From NCBI RefSeq assembly GCF_002213415.1, contig NZ_NJGU01000019.1, positions 1-55,766 on the forward strand: DNA of 55,766 nucleotides, given 5' to 3'. The translations under genes and the position numbers were made by a program. Below are positions 44,095 through 52,488 of this stretch, piece after piece. Position 1 is the stretch's first letter. Each line of letters starts with the position of its first letter. Origin of the DNA: Herbaspirillum robiniae (GTDB lineage Bacteria > Pseudomonadota > Gammaproteobacteria > Burkholderiales > Burkholderiaceae_D). The notes under the pieces were generated by a model. That model was not told the DNA's origin and searched no databases. It worked only from the letters and a program-made list of their open reading frames with translations.

Positions 44095-44541
44095 GTGGCA
44101 ACCAAAACTCCCAAAACTACCCCTGCAGCGCAACAATTGCTGACTGAGGAGCAAATCCTCAAGATGGATGAGAAGGACTACATGAACGAAGCGCAGCTCG
44201 CTTTCTTCAAGGCCCGTCTCCAGCAACTGGAAAAGGATCTGCTCAAGAACGCGGATGAAACCACCGAACACCTGCGCGAAACCGTGCTGGTGCCCGATCC
44301 CGCCGACCGCGCCACGATCGAGGAAGAACACGCCCTCGAACTGCGCACCCGCGACCGCGAACGCAAGCTGCTGAAGAAAGTTCAGCAGTCCATCGTCTCG
44401 ATCGACAACGGCGACTACGGCTGGTGTGAAGAAACCGGTGAACCCATCGGCATCCCGCGTCTGCTGGCGCGTCCCACCGCGACCCTGTCGCTGGAGGCGC
44501 AGCAACGCCGCGAGTTGAAGCAAAAGCTTTACGGCGACTGA
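44095..44541 (+). CDS. dksA: RNA polymerase-binding transcription factor DksA, cysteine-poor form
   Basis: DksA enters the RNA polymerase secondary channel and works with ppGpp in the stringent response. The 148-residue form (GTG start at 44095, giving MATKTPKTTPAAQQLLTEEQ) has the coiled-coil tip with Asp68 and Asp71 (VPDPADRATIEEEHALEL). The zinc-finger region reads WCEETGEPIGIPRLLARPTA, then LSLEAQQRREL. Only Cys111 remains of the four zinc cysteines; the others are Thr114, Ser132 and Ala135. It should therefore not need zinc. An in-frame TTG at 44062 would add 11 residues. Its likely promoter is at 43858-43885. Confidence 0.92.
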   Translation: MATKTPKTTPAAQQLLTEEQILKMDEKDYMNEAQLAFFKARLQQLEKDLLKNADETTEHLRETVLVPDPADRATIEEEHALELRTRDRERKLLKKVQQSIVSIDNGDYGWCEETGEPIGIPRLLARPTATLSLEAQQRRELKQKLYGD

Positions 44542-44637
44542 TCCCCGCCGTGCAGGAACAGCCCGGGCCGCTGGCCGGCCGGGCAACAGCGCCGGCAGCG
44601 TGGCCGTCGGCGCGGGTCGACTGACCGCATCGTTTTC

Positions 44638-44658
44638 GGCGGCGCCTGCGGCGCCGCC
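44638..44658 (+). promoter_or_regulatory. GC-rich hairpin downstream of dksA
   Basis: GGCGGCGCC and GGCGCCGCC form a perfect 9-bp stem with a 3-nt loop. There is no T run, so terminator function is uncertain. The rest of the 239-nt spacer 44542-44780 shows nothing I recognise. Confidence 0.4.
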
Positions 44659-44780
44659 GCGCAGTTTCTGCAGTGCCCGGCCTGATCCGGTCGCCTGCAT
44701 GGCCGCATCACCCGCTTGACCCCGATTTTCCGGAACGCCGGCGCATGCCGCCAGGCGCTTCCGACACAAGAACACCGCAC

Positions 44781-45185
44781 ATGCCCATCCTGCGTTCCAT
44801 GCGTAGCTCCATCTTCATCGCCTTGCTGGCGATGTCGGTGCTGTTCGCGCAGATGCTGGGCTTCGTGCACGGCATCGCGCACGCCGGCTGGCAGCCGGGC
44901 GCGGTGCATTCGCTGATCGACGAGTCGCTGTTCGACTACGGCGACGCCCAGGAAGACGCCGTCGCCGACGCAAAGCAGACCGGTCCGCAATCCGGCCAGC
45001 ATGCGCACGACCTGCATCACTCCTGCGCCGCCTACGACGCCGCCACGCTGTCGGCCGGCGTGCATTTCGATTTCCCGCCGCTGCCGCTGATGCCGCCGGT
45101 GCGCGTGCTGGCGCTGTGGCAGGCCTTCGCCTCCTGGGATGCGCCGCTCAACTGCCATTTCTCCTCGCGCGCGCCGCCGCGCTGA
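44781..45185 (+). CDS. His-rich exported protein upstream of a ZnuD-like receptor
   Basis: The 134-residue product begins with a signal or membrane segment (SSIFIALLAMSVLFAQMLGF). It then has a histidine-rich mature part with HGIAHAGW, GQHAHDLHHSCAAYDAATLS and GVHF. The spaced His and one Cys suggest metal binding, and the HxxAH...HSCAAxDAA pattern recalls small DUF2946-like proteins found near metal transporters. This is a resemblance from memory, not a search. ATG 44781 was chosen; 44799 is an alternative. It lies 210 nt before the TonB-dependent receptor gene on the same strand and probably shares its task. Confidence 0.65.
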   Translation: MPILRSMRSSIFIALLAMSVLFAQMLGFVHGIAHAGWQPGAVHSLIDESLFDYGDAQEDAVADAKQTGPQSGQHAHDLHHSCAAYDAATLSAGVHFDFPPLPLMPPVRVLALWQAFASWDAPLNCHFSSRAPPR

Positions 45186-45395
45186 ATTCCCTCCCTCCTG
45201 ACTTCTGATTTTCGTTGCCGGTTGTCCCTCGTGCTTCCGGCCGCGCGCGCATGGCGCCGCCTTCAAGGCCGGCATGCGCCGCCGCGGCATGGGCACGTCC
45301 GGACGGCCGGCGTATCCCGCGCCGCCTGACATCCCTCCTGTCCACGCAGGCTGGCGGCGCTTCGCGCATCAACACGCGCACACCAAGGAATTCTC

Positions 45396-47435
45396 ATGGC
45401 ACTTCAACGCCAACTCATCGCCGCCGCGGTCGTCTCCGCGCTGGCCGCATGGTCCGCCTCCGCCTCGGCCCAGACCGCAACCGCCGGCAGCGACAACGCC
45501 GCCCCGGCGCAGCCCGCGCTGCAACCCATCGTCGTCACCGCCAACCCGTTCGCATCCGAAGAAGACGTGCAGGTGCTCACGCCCGCCAAGGTGCTGGCCG
45601 GCGACGAGCTCAAGAACAAGCTGGGCAACTCGCTGGGCGAGACGCTCTCGTCCGAACTGGGCGTGTCGGCCTCGGCCTTCGGCGCCGGCGCCTCGCGTCC
45701 CATCATCCGCGGCATGGAAGGCCCGCGCGTGATGATCCTGCAAAACGGCATGGGCGTGTCCGACGTCTCCACCGTCTCCAACGACCACGCGGTCGCCACC
45801 GAGGCCGCCACCGCGCGCCAGATCGAGATCCTGCGCGGTCCGGCGGCGTTGCTGTACGGCTCGGGCGCCATCGGCGGGCTGGTCAACGTGGTCAATGACC
45901 GCATTCCCACCGAACTGGTCGGCAAGCCCACCGGCACCGTCGAGGGCCGCTACGGCACGGTCGACGGCATGAAGAACGGCTCCTTCTCGCTGGATACCTC
46001 GGCCGGCCAGATCGGCCTGCACGTGGACGGCAACTACCGCGACAGCGACAACTACAAGATCCCCGGCAATGCCAAACAGGGCGACGCCTCCAGCGCCTCG
46101 GGCCGCCTGCCCAACTCGTTCACGCACGAGACCAGCGGCGGCGTGGGCGCGTCCTATGTCGCTAACTGGGGCTACGTGGGCCTGTCGGCGTCGACGCTGG
46201 ACGACCACTACGGCATCCCCACCTCCGAGATGTCCTTCATCGACCTGCACCAGAGCCGCTACGACATCGATACGCTGGTCAACAACCCCTTCGCCGGCAT
46301 CGAGAAGTTCCGCTTCAAGTTCGGCTACACCGATTACACCCACACCGAAAAGCAGCAAGACGGTACTCCCGCTACCGTGTTCAAGAACCGCGTGCTGCAG
46401 ACCCGCTGGGAACTGACCCATGCCCCGCTTGCCGGCTGGCACGGCACCTTCGGCGTGCAGACCGAGCAGGGCAATTACTCGGCGCTGTCGGCCTCCAGCG
46501 GCACCTCGGAGCTGACGCCGCCGACCCGTTCGCAATCCTTCGCCGGCTTCCTGGTGGAAGAGCGCCAGTTCGGCCAGGTGCTGGCCAGCGCCGGCCTGCG
46601 CGGCGAAAGCGTGAGTCGTCGTCCGGACGGCACCAGCGGTCAGCAGGGACGCGACTTCAGCCTGCTCTCGTGGTCGGCCGGCGCGCTGTGGACCTTCCAG
46701 CCCGGTTACGGCCTGGGCCTGACCTACTCGCTGGCGCAGCGCGCGCCGACGGTGGAGGAGCTGTATTCCAACGGCCCGCATGAATCGACCGCCACCTTCG
46801 ACATCGGCAGCAGCCAGCTGAAGAAGGAGACCTCCCACAACATCGAGCTGACGCTGCAAAAGACCGAAGGCATGTGGCGCTGGAAGGGCAACCTGTTCCG
46901 CAACAAGGTGCAGAACTACATCTACGGCCGCACCAACGGCCAGGTCGACGACAGCGGCGCGGCCGATCCGTCGGGCGAATTCACGCAACGCCTGTGGTCG
47001 CAGGGCGACGCCACCATCCGCGGCGCCGAGGCCGAACTCACCTGGAACTGGAACGGCGAGGGCTTCTCGGCGCGTACCTTCGCCGACACCTCGCGCGGCA
47101 CGCTGGACGACCAGGGCAACCTGCCGCTGCAGCCGGCCACGCGCTATGGCATCGAGCTCGGCTACAAGTCCGGCCCCTGGGCCGGCGGCATGAAGGCGCT
47201 GCGCGCGCAGAAGCAGGACCGCCTGGCTTCTTTCGAGAGCTATGAGACGCCGGCCTACACGCAGCTCGACGCCAACCTGTCGTACACGCAAAAGCTCAAC
47301 GGCGTGAAGCTCACCTGGTTCGCGCTGGCGCGCAACCTGCTGAACCAGGATATCCGCCTGTCCACCTCGGTGCTCAAGGAGTCGGTGCCGCTGGGCGGAC
47401 GCAATCTGATTCTCGGCGTGCGCACCAGCTTCTGA
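45396..47435 (+). CDS. TonB-dependent receptor, ZnuD-like
   Basis: An outer-membrane transporter of 679 residues. It has a signal peptide (AAAVVSALAAWSASASAQTA), a TonB-box-like start of the mature part (LQPIVVTANPF), a plug domain with ASRPIIRGMEGPRVMILQNG and the short His motif VSTVSNDHAVATEAATARQI, and a beta-barrel ending in Phe (LILGVRTSF). The plug wording and SNDHA match zinc receptors of the ZnuD group; haem or another metal remains possible. ATG 45396 follows AAGGAA. I found no Zur box upstream. Two hairpins follow the gene. Confidence 0.85.
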   Translation: MALQRQLIAAAVVSALAAWSASASAQTATAGSDNAAPAQPALQPIVVTANPFASEEDVQVLTPAKVLAGDELKNKLGNSLGETLSSELGVSASAFGAGASRPIIRGMEGPRVMILQNGMGVSDVSTVSNDHAVATEAATARQIEILRGPAALLYGSGAIGGLVNVVNDRIPTELVGKPTGTVEGRYGTVDGMKNGSFSLDTSAGQIGLHVDGNYRDSDNYKIPGNAKQGDASSASGRLPNSFTHETSGGVGASYVANWGYVGLSASTLDDHYGIPTSEMSFIDLHQSRYDIDTLVNNPFAGIEKFRFKFGYTDYTHTEKQQDGTPATVFKNRVLQTRWELTHAPLAGWHGTFGVQTEQGNYSALSASSGTSELTPPTRSQSFAGFLVEERQFGQVLASAGLRGESVSRRPDGTSGQQGRDFSLLSWSAGALWTFQPGYGLGLTYSLAQRAPTVEELYSNGPHESTATFDIGSSQLKKETSHNIELTLQKTEGMWRWKGNLFRNKVQNYIYGRTNGQVDDSGAADPSGEFTQRLWSQGDATIRGAEAELTWNWNGEGFSARTFADTSRGTLDDQGNLPLQPATRYGIELGYKSGPWAGGMKALRAQKQDRLASFESYETPAYTQLDANLSYTQKLNGVKLTWFALARNLLNQDIRLSTSVLKESVPLGGRNLILGVRTSF

Positions 47436-47455
47436 CCCGCCGCTACCGTGTGCCA

Positions 47456-47477
47456 GCGGGAAGGCCTGCCTTCCCGC
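47456..47477 (+). repeat. Perfect 10-bp inverted repeat after the receptor gene
   Basis: GCGGGAAGGC (47456-47465) and GCCTTCCCGC (47468-47477) are separated by 2 nt. It stands just ahead of the terminator, giving tandem hairpins. Confidence 0.6.
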
Positions 47478-47489
47478 CAGCGCGGCTTG

Positions 47490-47527
47490 CCCGGCCTGCT
47501 TCCGTGCGGAGGCGGCCGGGTTTTTTT
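47490..47527 (+). terminator. Intrinsic terminator after the TonB-dependent receptor
   Basis: CCCGGCC (47490-47496) pairs with GGCCGGG (47514-47520), with an inner GCTTCC/GGAGGC stem, followed by TTTTTTT. Confidence 0.9.
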
Positions 47528-47615
47528 ATGGCGGCGCGGCGGCGCCGGCGACGCGCTCGCAAGGCTGAGGTTTTGGTTTAGTATTGGATTCCCACCTGCC
47601 CCGTCATCCGGAAAC

Positions 47616-48776
47616 ATGCAAAAAATTCTCTTTGGCCGCATCGCGCTGGCCGGTTTCATGTTGCTTGGCGCGGCGCCGGCCGGCGCCGCCGTCACCAGCG
47701 CTCCGGAGCGGGTGCAGGTCGTGCGCATCGGCTTCAGCGGTCCGCTGACGGGCCCCAACGCCGTCATCGGCGTCGATGCGCTCAACGGCATGCAGATCGC
47801 GGTGGACCGGCTCAACCAGCAGGGCATCGAGATCGACGGCAAGTCGCTGCGCTTCGAGACGGTGGTGCGCGACGACCAGTCGGATCCCCAGCGCGGCCTG
47901 GAGATCGCCCGCGAGCTGGCCGGCAGCGGCATCAGCGCGCTGCTGGGACCGGTCAATTCGGGCGTGGCGCTGGCGGTCGTCAAGACCTACAACGACGCCC
48001 AGACGCCGGTGCTGACGGCCGCGTCCAATCCCAAGGTCACGCAGGCGGGGCTGCCGTACGTCTTTCGCATCGTCGCCAGCGACGGCGACATCGGCGCCAA
48101 GATGGCGCAGTACGCCTCCCGCAACCTCAAGCTGCGCAGCGTGGCCGTCATCGACGATGGCAGTCCCTACGCCCAAGGACTGATCGACGCGTTCCAGAAG
48201 AGCGCCAAGGGGCTGGGCATGCAAAGCCTCCAGCGCGAGCTGGTGCCCGAACAGGCGGCCGAATCGGTGGCGGCGGATGCCCTGCAGCGCATCCGTGACG
48301 GCGGCGCGCAGGCGGTGTTCATCGGCGCCTATTCGATGCAGTCGGGGCGGCTGATCAAGCTGATGCGGCAGATGAAGATCGATGTGCCGGTGATGGGCGG
48401 CGACGCGCTGTGTTCGGCCGCGGTGGCGAAGGTGGCGGGCGATGCGGTGAAGGACAATACCTATTGCGTGCTGGGCGGCGCCTGGCTGACCAAGGCGGCC
48501 GACGGCGCGGTGTTTGCGGCGGGCTTCCAGCGCAAGTTCGGGCGCGTGCCCGATGTCTATGCGGCGTCCTATTTCGACGGCGTGATGCTGCTGGCCCAGG
48601 CCATCAAATCCACCGGCTCGCTGGAAGGCAGCCAGCTGATGTCGGCGCTGGCGCGCACGCGCTACAAGGGCATCACCGCCAGCTACGAGTTCAACGCCCA
48701 GCGCGACCTCAAGGAGTCGACCGTGACCATCCTGCGCTTCAAGGGCGGCGAGCTGTCGCCGCTGGCCAGCTTCTGA
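47616..48776 (+). CDS. ABC transporter substrate-binding protein, LIV type (orphan)
   Basis: The 386-residue precursor has a signal peptide (ILFGRIALAGFMLLGAAPAG). Its mature start is VQVVRIGFSGPLTGPNAVIG, typical of Leu/Ile/Val-type Peripla_BP_6 proteins. Two cysteines (GGDALCSAA and DNTYCVLGG) sit where LivK-like proteins have a disulfide. It is clearly related to the binding protein at 51292: both share SNPKxTQ, VIDDxxxYxQGL and a similar C-terminus ending in the F/Y position. No transporter partner adjoins. ATG 47616 was chosen. It converges with the AhpD-like gene at 48802. Confidence 0.9.
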   Translation: MQKILFGRIALAGFMLLGAAPAGAAVTSAPERVQVVRIGFSGPLTGPNAVIGVDALNGMQIAVDRLNQQGIEIDGKSLRFETVVRDDQSDPQRGLEIARELAGSGISALLGPVNSGVALAVVKTYNDAQTPVLTAASNPKVTQAGLPYVFRIVASDGDIGAKMAQYASRNLKLRSVAVIDDGSPYAQGLIDAFQKSAKGLGMQSLQRELVPEQAAESVAADALQRIRDGGAQAVFIGAYSMQSGRLIKLMRQMKIDVPVMGGDALCSAAVAKVAGDAVKDNTYCVLGGAWLTKAADGAVFAAGFQRKFGRVPDVYAASYFDGVMLLAQAIKSTGSLEGSQLMSALARTRYKGITASYEFNAQRDLKESTVTILRFKGGELSPLASF

Positions 48777-48801
48777 GCCGGCCGGCGGACGTCATCTTCC
48801 A

Positions 48802-49335
48802 TCACGGAGCGGGCGGGAAATCCACCACGGTGTCGTTGACGCGGTTGAACAGGTTGGTCAGCGTGATGGCGCTGATGGCCAGCAGCGTGTCGACGATCTG
48901 GGCATCGCTGTAGACCGCGCGCACGCGCTCCACCAGCGCCGCGGACACGGTGCCGCGGGTGCCGACCAGGCCGCGGGCGAATTCGGCCAGCAGGTCCAGC
49001 TTTTCATCGCCGCCGGCGCTGCCGTGGCGCGCGCCCAGCATGGCCTGGTTGTCCAGGCCGGCCTTCTTGCCCATCAGCGTGTGGGCCGCCAGGCAGTAGT
49101 CGCAGCCGGCCTTTTCGCTGACCGCCAGCTTGACGATTTCAATTTCCCGGGCCGACAGGCTGCTCTTGCGCAGCGCGCCGTCCAGGTGCAGTACGGACTC
49201 CAGCGCCACCGGGCTCAGCATGCCCATGTTGGCGTAAGCGTTGGGCACCATGCCGGCGGCGGCCTTGATGGCGGTGAACAGTTGGGCGGCCTGGCCGCTG
49301 GCTTCGGTGATCGGCTGGGTGGTGAGACGGGGCAT
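48802..49335 (-). CDS. AhpD-like carboxymuconolactone decarboxylase family protein
   Basis: The 177-residue product has the CMD core with Cys78-Asp-Tyr-Cys81 and His85 (AGCDYCLAAHTLMGKKAG), the thiol pair of AhpD-like peroxidases. The substrate is unknown. AAGGAG precedes ATG 49335. It is divergent from an AraC regulator across 154 nt, which probably controls it. It has no ECF41 promoter motif and no sigma factor neighbour, so it is regulated differently from the copy at 25452. Confidence 0.92.
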   Translation of the reverse strand: MPRLTTQPITEASGQAAQLFTAIKAAAGMVPNAYANMGMLSPVALESVLHLDGALRKSSLSAREIEIVKLAVSEKAGCDYCLAAHTLMGKKAGLDNQAMLGARHGSAGGDEKLDLLAEFARGLVGTRGTVSAALVERVRAVYSDAQIVDTLLAISAITLTNLFNRVNDTVVDFPPAP

Positions 49336-49437
49336 GACTTTCTCCTTGGCTGGATTGCGCAGGCATCCGTCGGCGGCGGAATTGCCGTTTGATCGGTCCT
49401 GCGCATGGCTGTAATGTAAGTCGATGCGATGAAATTA

Positions 49438-49450
49438 TTAATGCTATTAA
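49438..49450. promoter_or_regulatory. AT-rich palindrome between the AhpD-like and AraC genes
   Basis: TTAAT-GCT-ATTAA has perfect 5-bp arms and lies about 40 nt before the AraC start in an AT-rich strip. It is a candidate operator or promoter element for the divergent pair. Confidence 0.35.
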
Positions 49451-49489
49451 ATCGCTTAAAATTGCTCAAAAATCTCAAGCGATCAGACC

Positions 49490-50452
49490 ATGGATGCCCT
49501 CAGCCGACTGTTGTCCCTGCACCCGGTGCGCGCCGCGCTGGACATCCGCTGCCGCTTCGGCGAGCCATGGAACCTGCCGCATGAGGGGCAGGCCTTCGGC
49601 GTCGCGCCTTACCATTTCATCCTCGAGGGACGCGCCCGGCTGGAGGTCGAGGGCCGCGAACCCATGCAATTGCAGCCCGGCGACCTGGTGCTGTTTACCC
49701 GCGGCGCGGCGCACGTCATCTACACCGCGCCGCCGCAGGACGCGGTGGCGGTGCGCGTGGTCGATCCCGGCGCCTCGTTGCGGCTGCACATCAACGACGA
49801 GGCCGGCGGCGGCCGACGACCGGTGTCCGATTTCCTGTGCGGGCAATTCCATTTCGAGTCGCCGCAATCCAACGCCCTGATGCAGGCGCTGCCCGACGTG
49901 GTGCTGGTGCGCGGCGCCGAACTGCCGGACGGCCACGGCCTGCGCGTGCTGGCCACGCTGTTGCGCGACGAGTGCGGCGGCGCCGACGGCAGCGGGCAGT
50001 TGCGCGAAGGAGCGCAGGCGGTGGTGAGCGGATTGGCCGCGGCGCTGTTCGGACTGGCGATTCGCGCCTGGCTGGGTCAGGGAGGGCCGCAGCCGGGTTT
50101 GCTGGCGCTGCTGGCGCATCCGCGCCTGCAGCGCGCGGTGCAGGCCATGCTGGAGGCGCCGCAGGAGGAGTGGCCGCTGGAGCGCCTGGCCGAGGCCTGC
50201 CACATGTCGCGCGCGACCTTTGCGCGGCAGTTCCGCGAGGCCGGCGCAACCACGCCGGGCGAGGTGCTGCAGCAGCTGCGCATGGCGCAGGCGGCGAAAC
50301 TTTTGAGGTACGGCAAGATGGGGACGGCCGAGATCGGCGAAGCTGTCGGCTACCAGTCGGAGGCGGCGTTCAACCGGGTGTTCAAGAAATACAGCGGGGT
50401 GGGGCCGGGCGCCTATCGCCGCCGGCAGCGCGCCGGCGAGCCAGGCGCATGA
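49490..50452 (+). CDS. AraC-family transcriptional regulator with N-terminal cupin
   Basis: The 320-residue protein has an N-terminal cupin of the AraC-binding-2/cupin_6 kind (GVAPYHFILEGRARLEVEGR, LQPGDLVLFTRGAAHVI). The C-terminal AraC double helix-turn-helix runs from WPLERLAEACHMSRATFARQ to IGEAVGYQSEAAFNRVFKKY (about residues 225-305). The region before the cupin lacks transmembrane parts. It is divergent from the AhpD-like gene and is the obvious candidate regulator for it. It ends 12 nt from the convergent lrp-like gene. Confidence 0.93.
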   Translation: MDALSRLLSLHPVRAALDIRCRFGEPWNLPHEGQAFGVAPYHFILEGRARLEVEGREPMQLQPGDLVLFTRGAAHVIYTAPPQDAVAVRVVDPGASLRLHINDEAGGGRRPVSDFLCGQFHFESPQSNALMQALPDVVLVRGAELPDGHGLRVLATLLRDECGGADGSGQLREGAQAVVSGLAAALFGLAIRAWLGQGGPQPGLLALLAHPRLQRAVQAMLEAPQEEWPLERLAEACHMSRATFARQFREAGATTPGEVLQQLRMAQAAKLLRYGKMGTAEIGEAVGYQSEAAFNRVFKKYSGVGPGAYRRRQRAGEPGA

Positions 50453-50464
50453 AGGGGCAGCGGA

Positions 50465-50929
50465 TCAGCGGATCGGCAGGCGGATGGTGTTCTTCACTTC
50501 TTCCATCACCGCGTAGGTGTGGGTCTCGCGCACACCCTTCAATTGCAGCAGCGACTTGCCGAGGAATTCGCGATAGGCGTTCATGTCCTTGACGCGCGAC
50601 TTGACCAGGTAGTCGAAGCCGCCCGCCACCATGTGGCACTCCATGATCTCGGGAATGCTCTGCACGCTCTTCTTGAATTCGGCGAAGACGTCGGGCGTGG
50701 TGCGGTCCAGCACCACCTCGATGAACACCAGCAGCGACACGTCCAGCAGCTCGGGATTCAACTGCGCGGCGAAGCCCAGGATGTAGCCGGCTTCCTGCAG
50801 TTTGCGCACCCGTTCCAGGCAGGCCGCGGGCGACAGGTTCACGCGCGCGGCGAGGTCGACGTTGCTGATGCGCCCGTCGTTTTGGAGTTCCGCCAGAATT
50901 TTCTTGCTGATCTTGTCGAGCGCAGCCAT
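50465..50929 (-). CDS. Lrp/AsnC-family transcriptional regulator
   Basis: The 154-residue product has the N-terminal helix-turn-helix (LDKISKKILAELQNDGRISN, VDLAARVNLSPAACLERVRK) and the C-terminal RAM/AsnC ligand domain (LVFIEVVLDRTTPDVFAEFK, MVAGGFDYLVKSRVKDMNAY). The ligand of such proteins is usually an amino acid. Two perfect palindromes lie in its own leader and promoter. The nearby binding protein, T3LHyp dehydratase and P2C reductase genes suggest a role in proline or hydroxyproline use; this is inference. Confidence 0.94.
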   Translation of the reverse strand: MAALDKISKKILAELQNDGRISNVDLAARVNLSPAACLERVRKLQEAGYILGFAAQLNPELLDVSLLVFIEVVLDRTTPDVFAEFKKSVQSIPEIMECHMVAGGFDYLVKSRVKDMNAYREFLGKSLLQLKGVRETHTYAVMEEVKNTIRLPIR

Positions 50930-50934
50930 GGTTT

Positions 50935-50978
50935 CTGAATTTTATTCAGCGAAATAATTTTTAAGAGAATTTAATTCT
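50935..50978. promoter_or_regulatory. Palindromic sites and promoter of the Lrp-type gene
   Basis: CTGAAT-TTT-ATTCAG (50935-50949) and AGAATT-T-AATTCT (50966-50978) are perfect dyads just upstream of the start. A - strand TATAAT at 50980-50985 places the transcription start inside the second dyad. This is typical of autoregulation by an Lrp-type protein. Confidence 0.6.
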
Positions 50979-50985
50979 GATTATA

Positions 50986-51236
50986 AAGGCAATAAACGCG
51001 CCTAATATCAGGAAAGAGAAAATAGAATCCTCCCTCATAAAAAAATACAACGTAATGCGGGCACGGTGCGCCAACGGCGGCGCATCTGCGCGGATCGCAG
51101 CAGCATTTTCCGGAACCACTTTTACGAGTTTCATATGTTCGTACCTGCAAAGGCGCAGTCAGTACAGCATCGACGGAACCGCGGCCGGCGTCTCACAAGG
51201 ACGTCGTCGGCGGCATATCCTGCTTTTCCAGCGTTT
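50986..51236. other. Gene-free stretch before the LIV binding protein
   Basis: No supported gene lies here; a short open frame at 51055-51246 is not credible. The stretch completes the 362-nt gap between the Lrp-type gene and the binding protein gene and presumably carries the promoter of the latter. Confidence 0.4.
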
Positions 51237-51250
51237 TAAGTTTTAACTTA
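51237..51250. promoter_or_regulatory. Palindrome in the leader of the LIV binding protein gene
   Basis: TAAGTT-TT-AACTTA has perfect 6-bp arms and ends 41 nt before the ATG at 51292. It may be a regulator site related to the nearby Lrp-type protein. Confidence 0.35.
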
Positions 51251-51291
51251 TCCAACCGCAGTCTGACTTTCTAGAAGAGAGGAAACACCCC

Positions 51292-52428
51292 ATGTTCAAG
51301 CGCGTCTCCGGACTCAACATCATCGCCGCCTCGCTGGCGCTGATCCCCGCCTTCGCCATGGCGCAGGAAACCCAGGTGGTCAAGATCGGCTTCTCCAGCC
51401 CGCTGACCGGTCCGCAGGCATCGGCCGGCAAGGACAACCAGGGCGGCCTGATGATGGCCGTCGAGCGCCTGAATGCGCAGCCCATCACCGTGGGCGGCAA
51501 GAAGATCAAGTTCGAAGTCATCGCCGAAGACGACCAGGCCGATCCGAAGTCGGGTGTGGCCGCCGCGCAAAAGCTGGCCGACCAGGGCATCAAGGCCATC
51601 GTCGGTCCCTACAACTCGGGCGTGACCATCCCCGCTTCGCGCGTGTTCAATGACGCCGGCATCGTCGTGGCCACCGTGGCTTCCAATCCGAAGATCACCC
51701 AGCAAGGCTTTGCCACCCTGTTCCGCGTTGCGGCCAGCGACAGCCAGCTGGGCGGCAAGATGGCCCTGTACGCGGCCAAGGAACTGAAACTCAAGCGCGT
51801 CTCGGTGATCGACGACCGCACCGCCTACGGCCAGGGCCTGGCTGAAGAGTTCAGCAAGGTCGCCAAGGCCAACGGCCTGGAAGTGGTCAGCAAGGACTTC
51901 ACCAACGACAAGGCCACCGACTTCACCGCCATCCTGACCTCCATCAAGGGCAAGAAGCCCGACGCCGTGTTCATCGGCGGCTACGCGCCGCAAGGCGGCC
52001 CGATCAAGCGCCAGATGAAGCAGCTGGGCATCGACGTGGTGCTGATGGGCGGCGACGGCATCTGCTCGCCGGAAATGGGCCGCCTGGGCGGCGACGCCAT
52101 CGGTGAATCCGTCTACTGTACCCAAGGCGGCACCATGCTGGACAAGGCCAAGGAAGGCAAGGTCTTCGCCGACGACTACCAGAAGAAGTTCGGCCGTCCT
52201 GCGGAAACCTACGCCGTGTCGTTCTACGACGGCATGATGCTGATCGCCGAAGCGATGAAGAAGGCCAACTCGGTCGAGCCCAAGCAGTTCGGCCCCGAGC
52301 TGGCCAAGATCAGCTACAAGGGTGTGGCCGGCCAGTACGACTTCGACGCCAACCACGACCTGAAGCAATCCCCGGTGACCGTGTACCGTTTCAAGAACGG
52401 CCTGCCGGTGCCGCTGACCAGCTACTGA
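51292..52428 (+). CDS. Branched-chain/amino acid ABC transporter substrate-binding protein (LivK-like)
   Basis: The 378-residue precursor has a signal peptide (MFKRVSGLNIIAASLALIPA, cleavage near AMAQET). Its mature part begins VVKIGFSSPLTGPQASAGKD and continues with GIKAIVGPYNSGVTIPASRV and VIDDRTAYGQGLAEEFSKVA, close to LivK/LivJ. A cysteine pair (DGICSPEM and VYCTQGG) matches the family disulfide. GAGAGGAAA precedes ATG 51292. livH starts 2.4 kb downstream, after the hydroxyproline genes, so it may feed the same transporter. The ligand (branched-chain amino acid or proline derivative) is open. Confidence 0.93.
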   Translation: MFKRVSGLNIIAASLALIPAFAMAQETQVVKIGFSSPLTGPQASAGKDNQGGLMMAVERLNAQPITVGGKKIKFEVIAEDDQADPKSGVAAAQKLADQGIKAIVGPYNSGVTIPASRVFNDAGIVVATVASNPKITQQGFATLFRVAASDSQLGGKMALYAAKELKLKRVSVIDDRTAYGQGLAEEFSKVAKANGLEVVSKDFTNDKATDFTAILTSIKGKKPDAVFIGGYAPQGGPIKRQMKQLGIDVVLMGGDGICSPEMGRLGGDAIGESVYCTQGGTMLDKAKEGKVFADDYQKKFGRPAETYAVSFYDGMMLIAEAMKKANSVEPKQFGPELAKISYKGVAGQYDFDANHDLKQSPVTVYRFKNGLPVPLTSY

Positions 52429-52456
52429 TCGGCCGCGCGCCTGTCTTAGCCTGAAT

Positions 52457-52488
52457 CCCGCCGCGCCGGCAGTTGCCGGGGCGGCGGG
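52457..52488 (+). promoter_or_regulatory. Long GC-rich hairpin after the binding protein gene
   Basis: CCCGCCGC (52457-52464) pairs with GCGGCGGG (52481-52488), with an inner 5-bp stem around AGTT. No T tract follows; it may protect the 3' end of the upstream mRNA. Confidence 0.55.

Noticed and set aside
44542..45395. Zur box upstream of the ZnuD-like receptor
   Set aside because: No AT-rich palindrome resembling a Zur site was found in either spacer.
45369..47291. 640-codon antisense frame across the TonB-dependent receptor
   Set aside because: Shadow of the receptor gene; no recognisable domain.
51055..51246. 63-codon + strand frame before the LIV binding protein
   Set aside because: No ribosome binding site and no conserved features.
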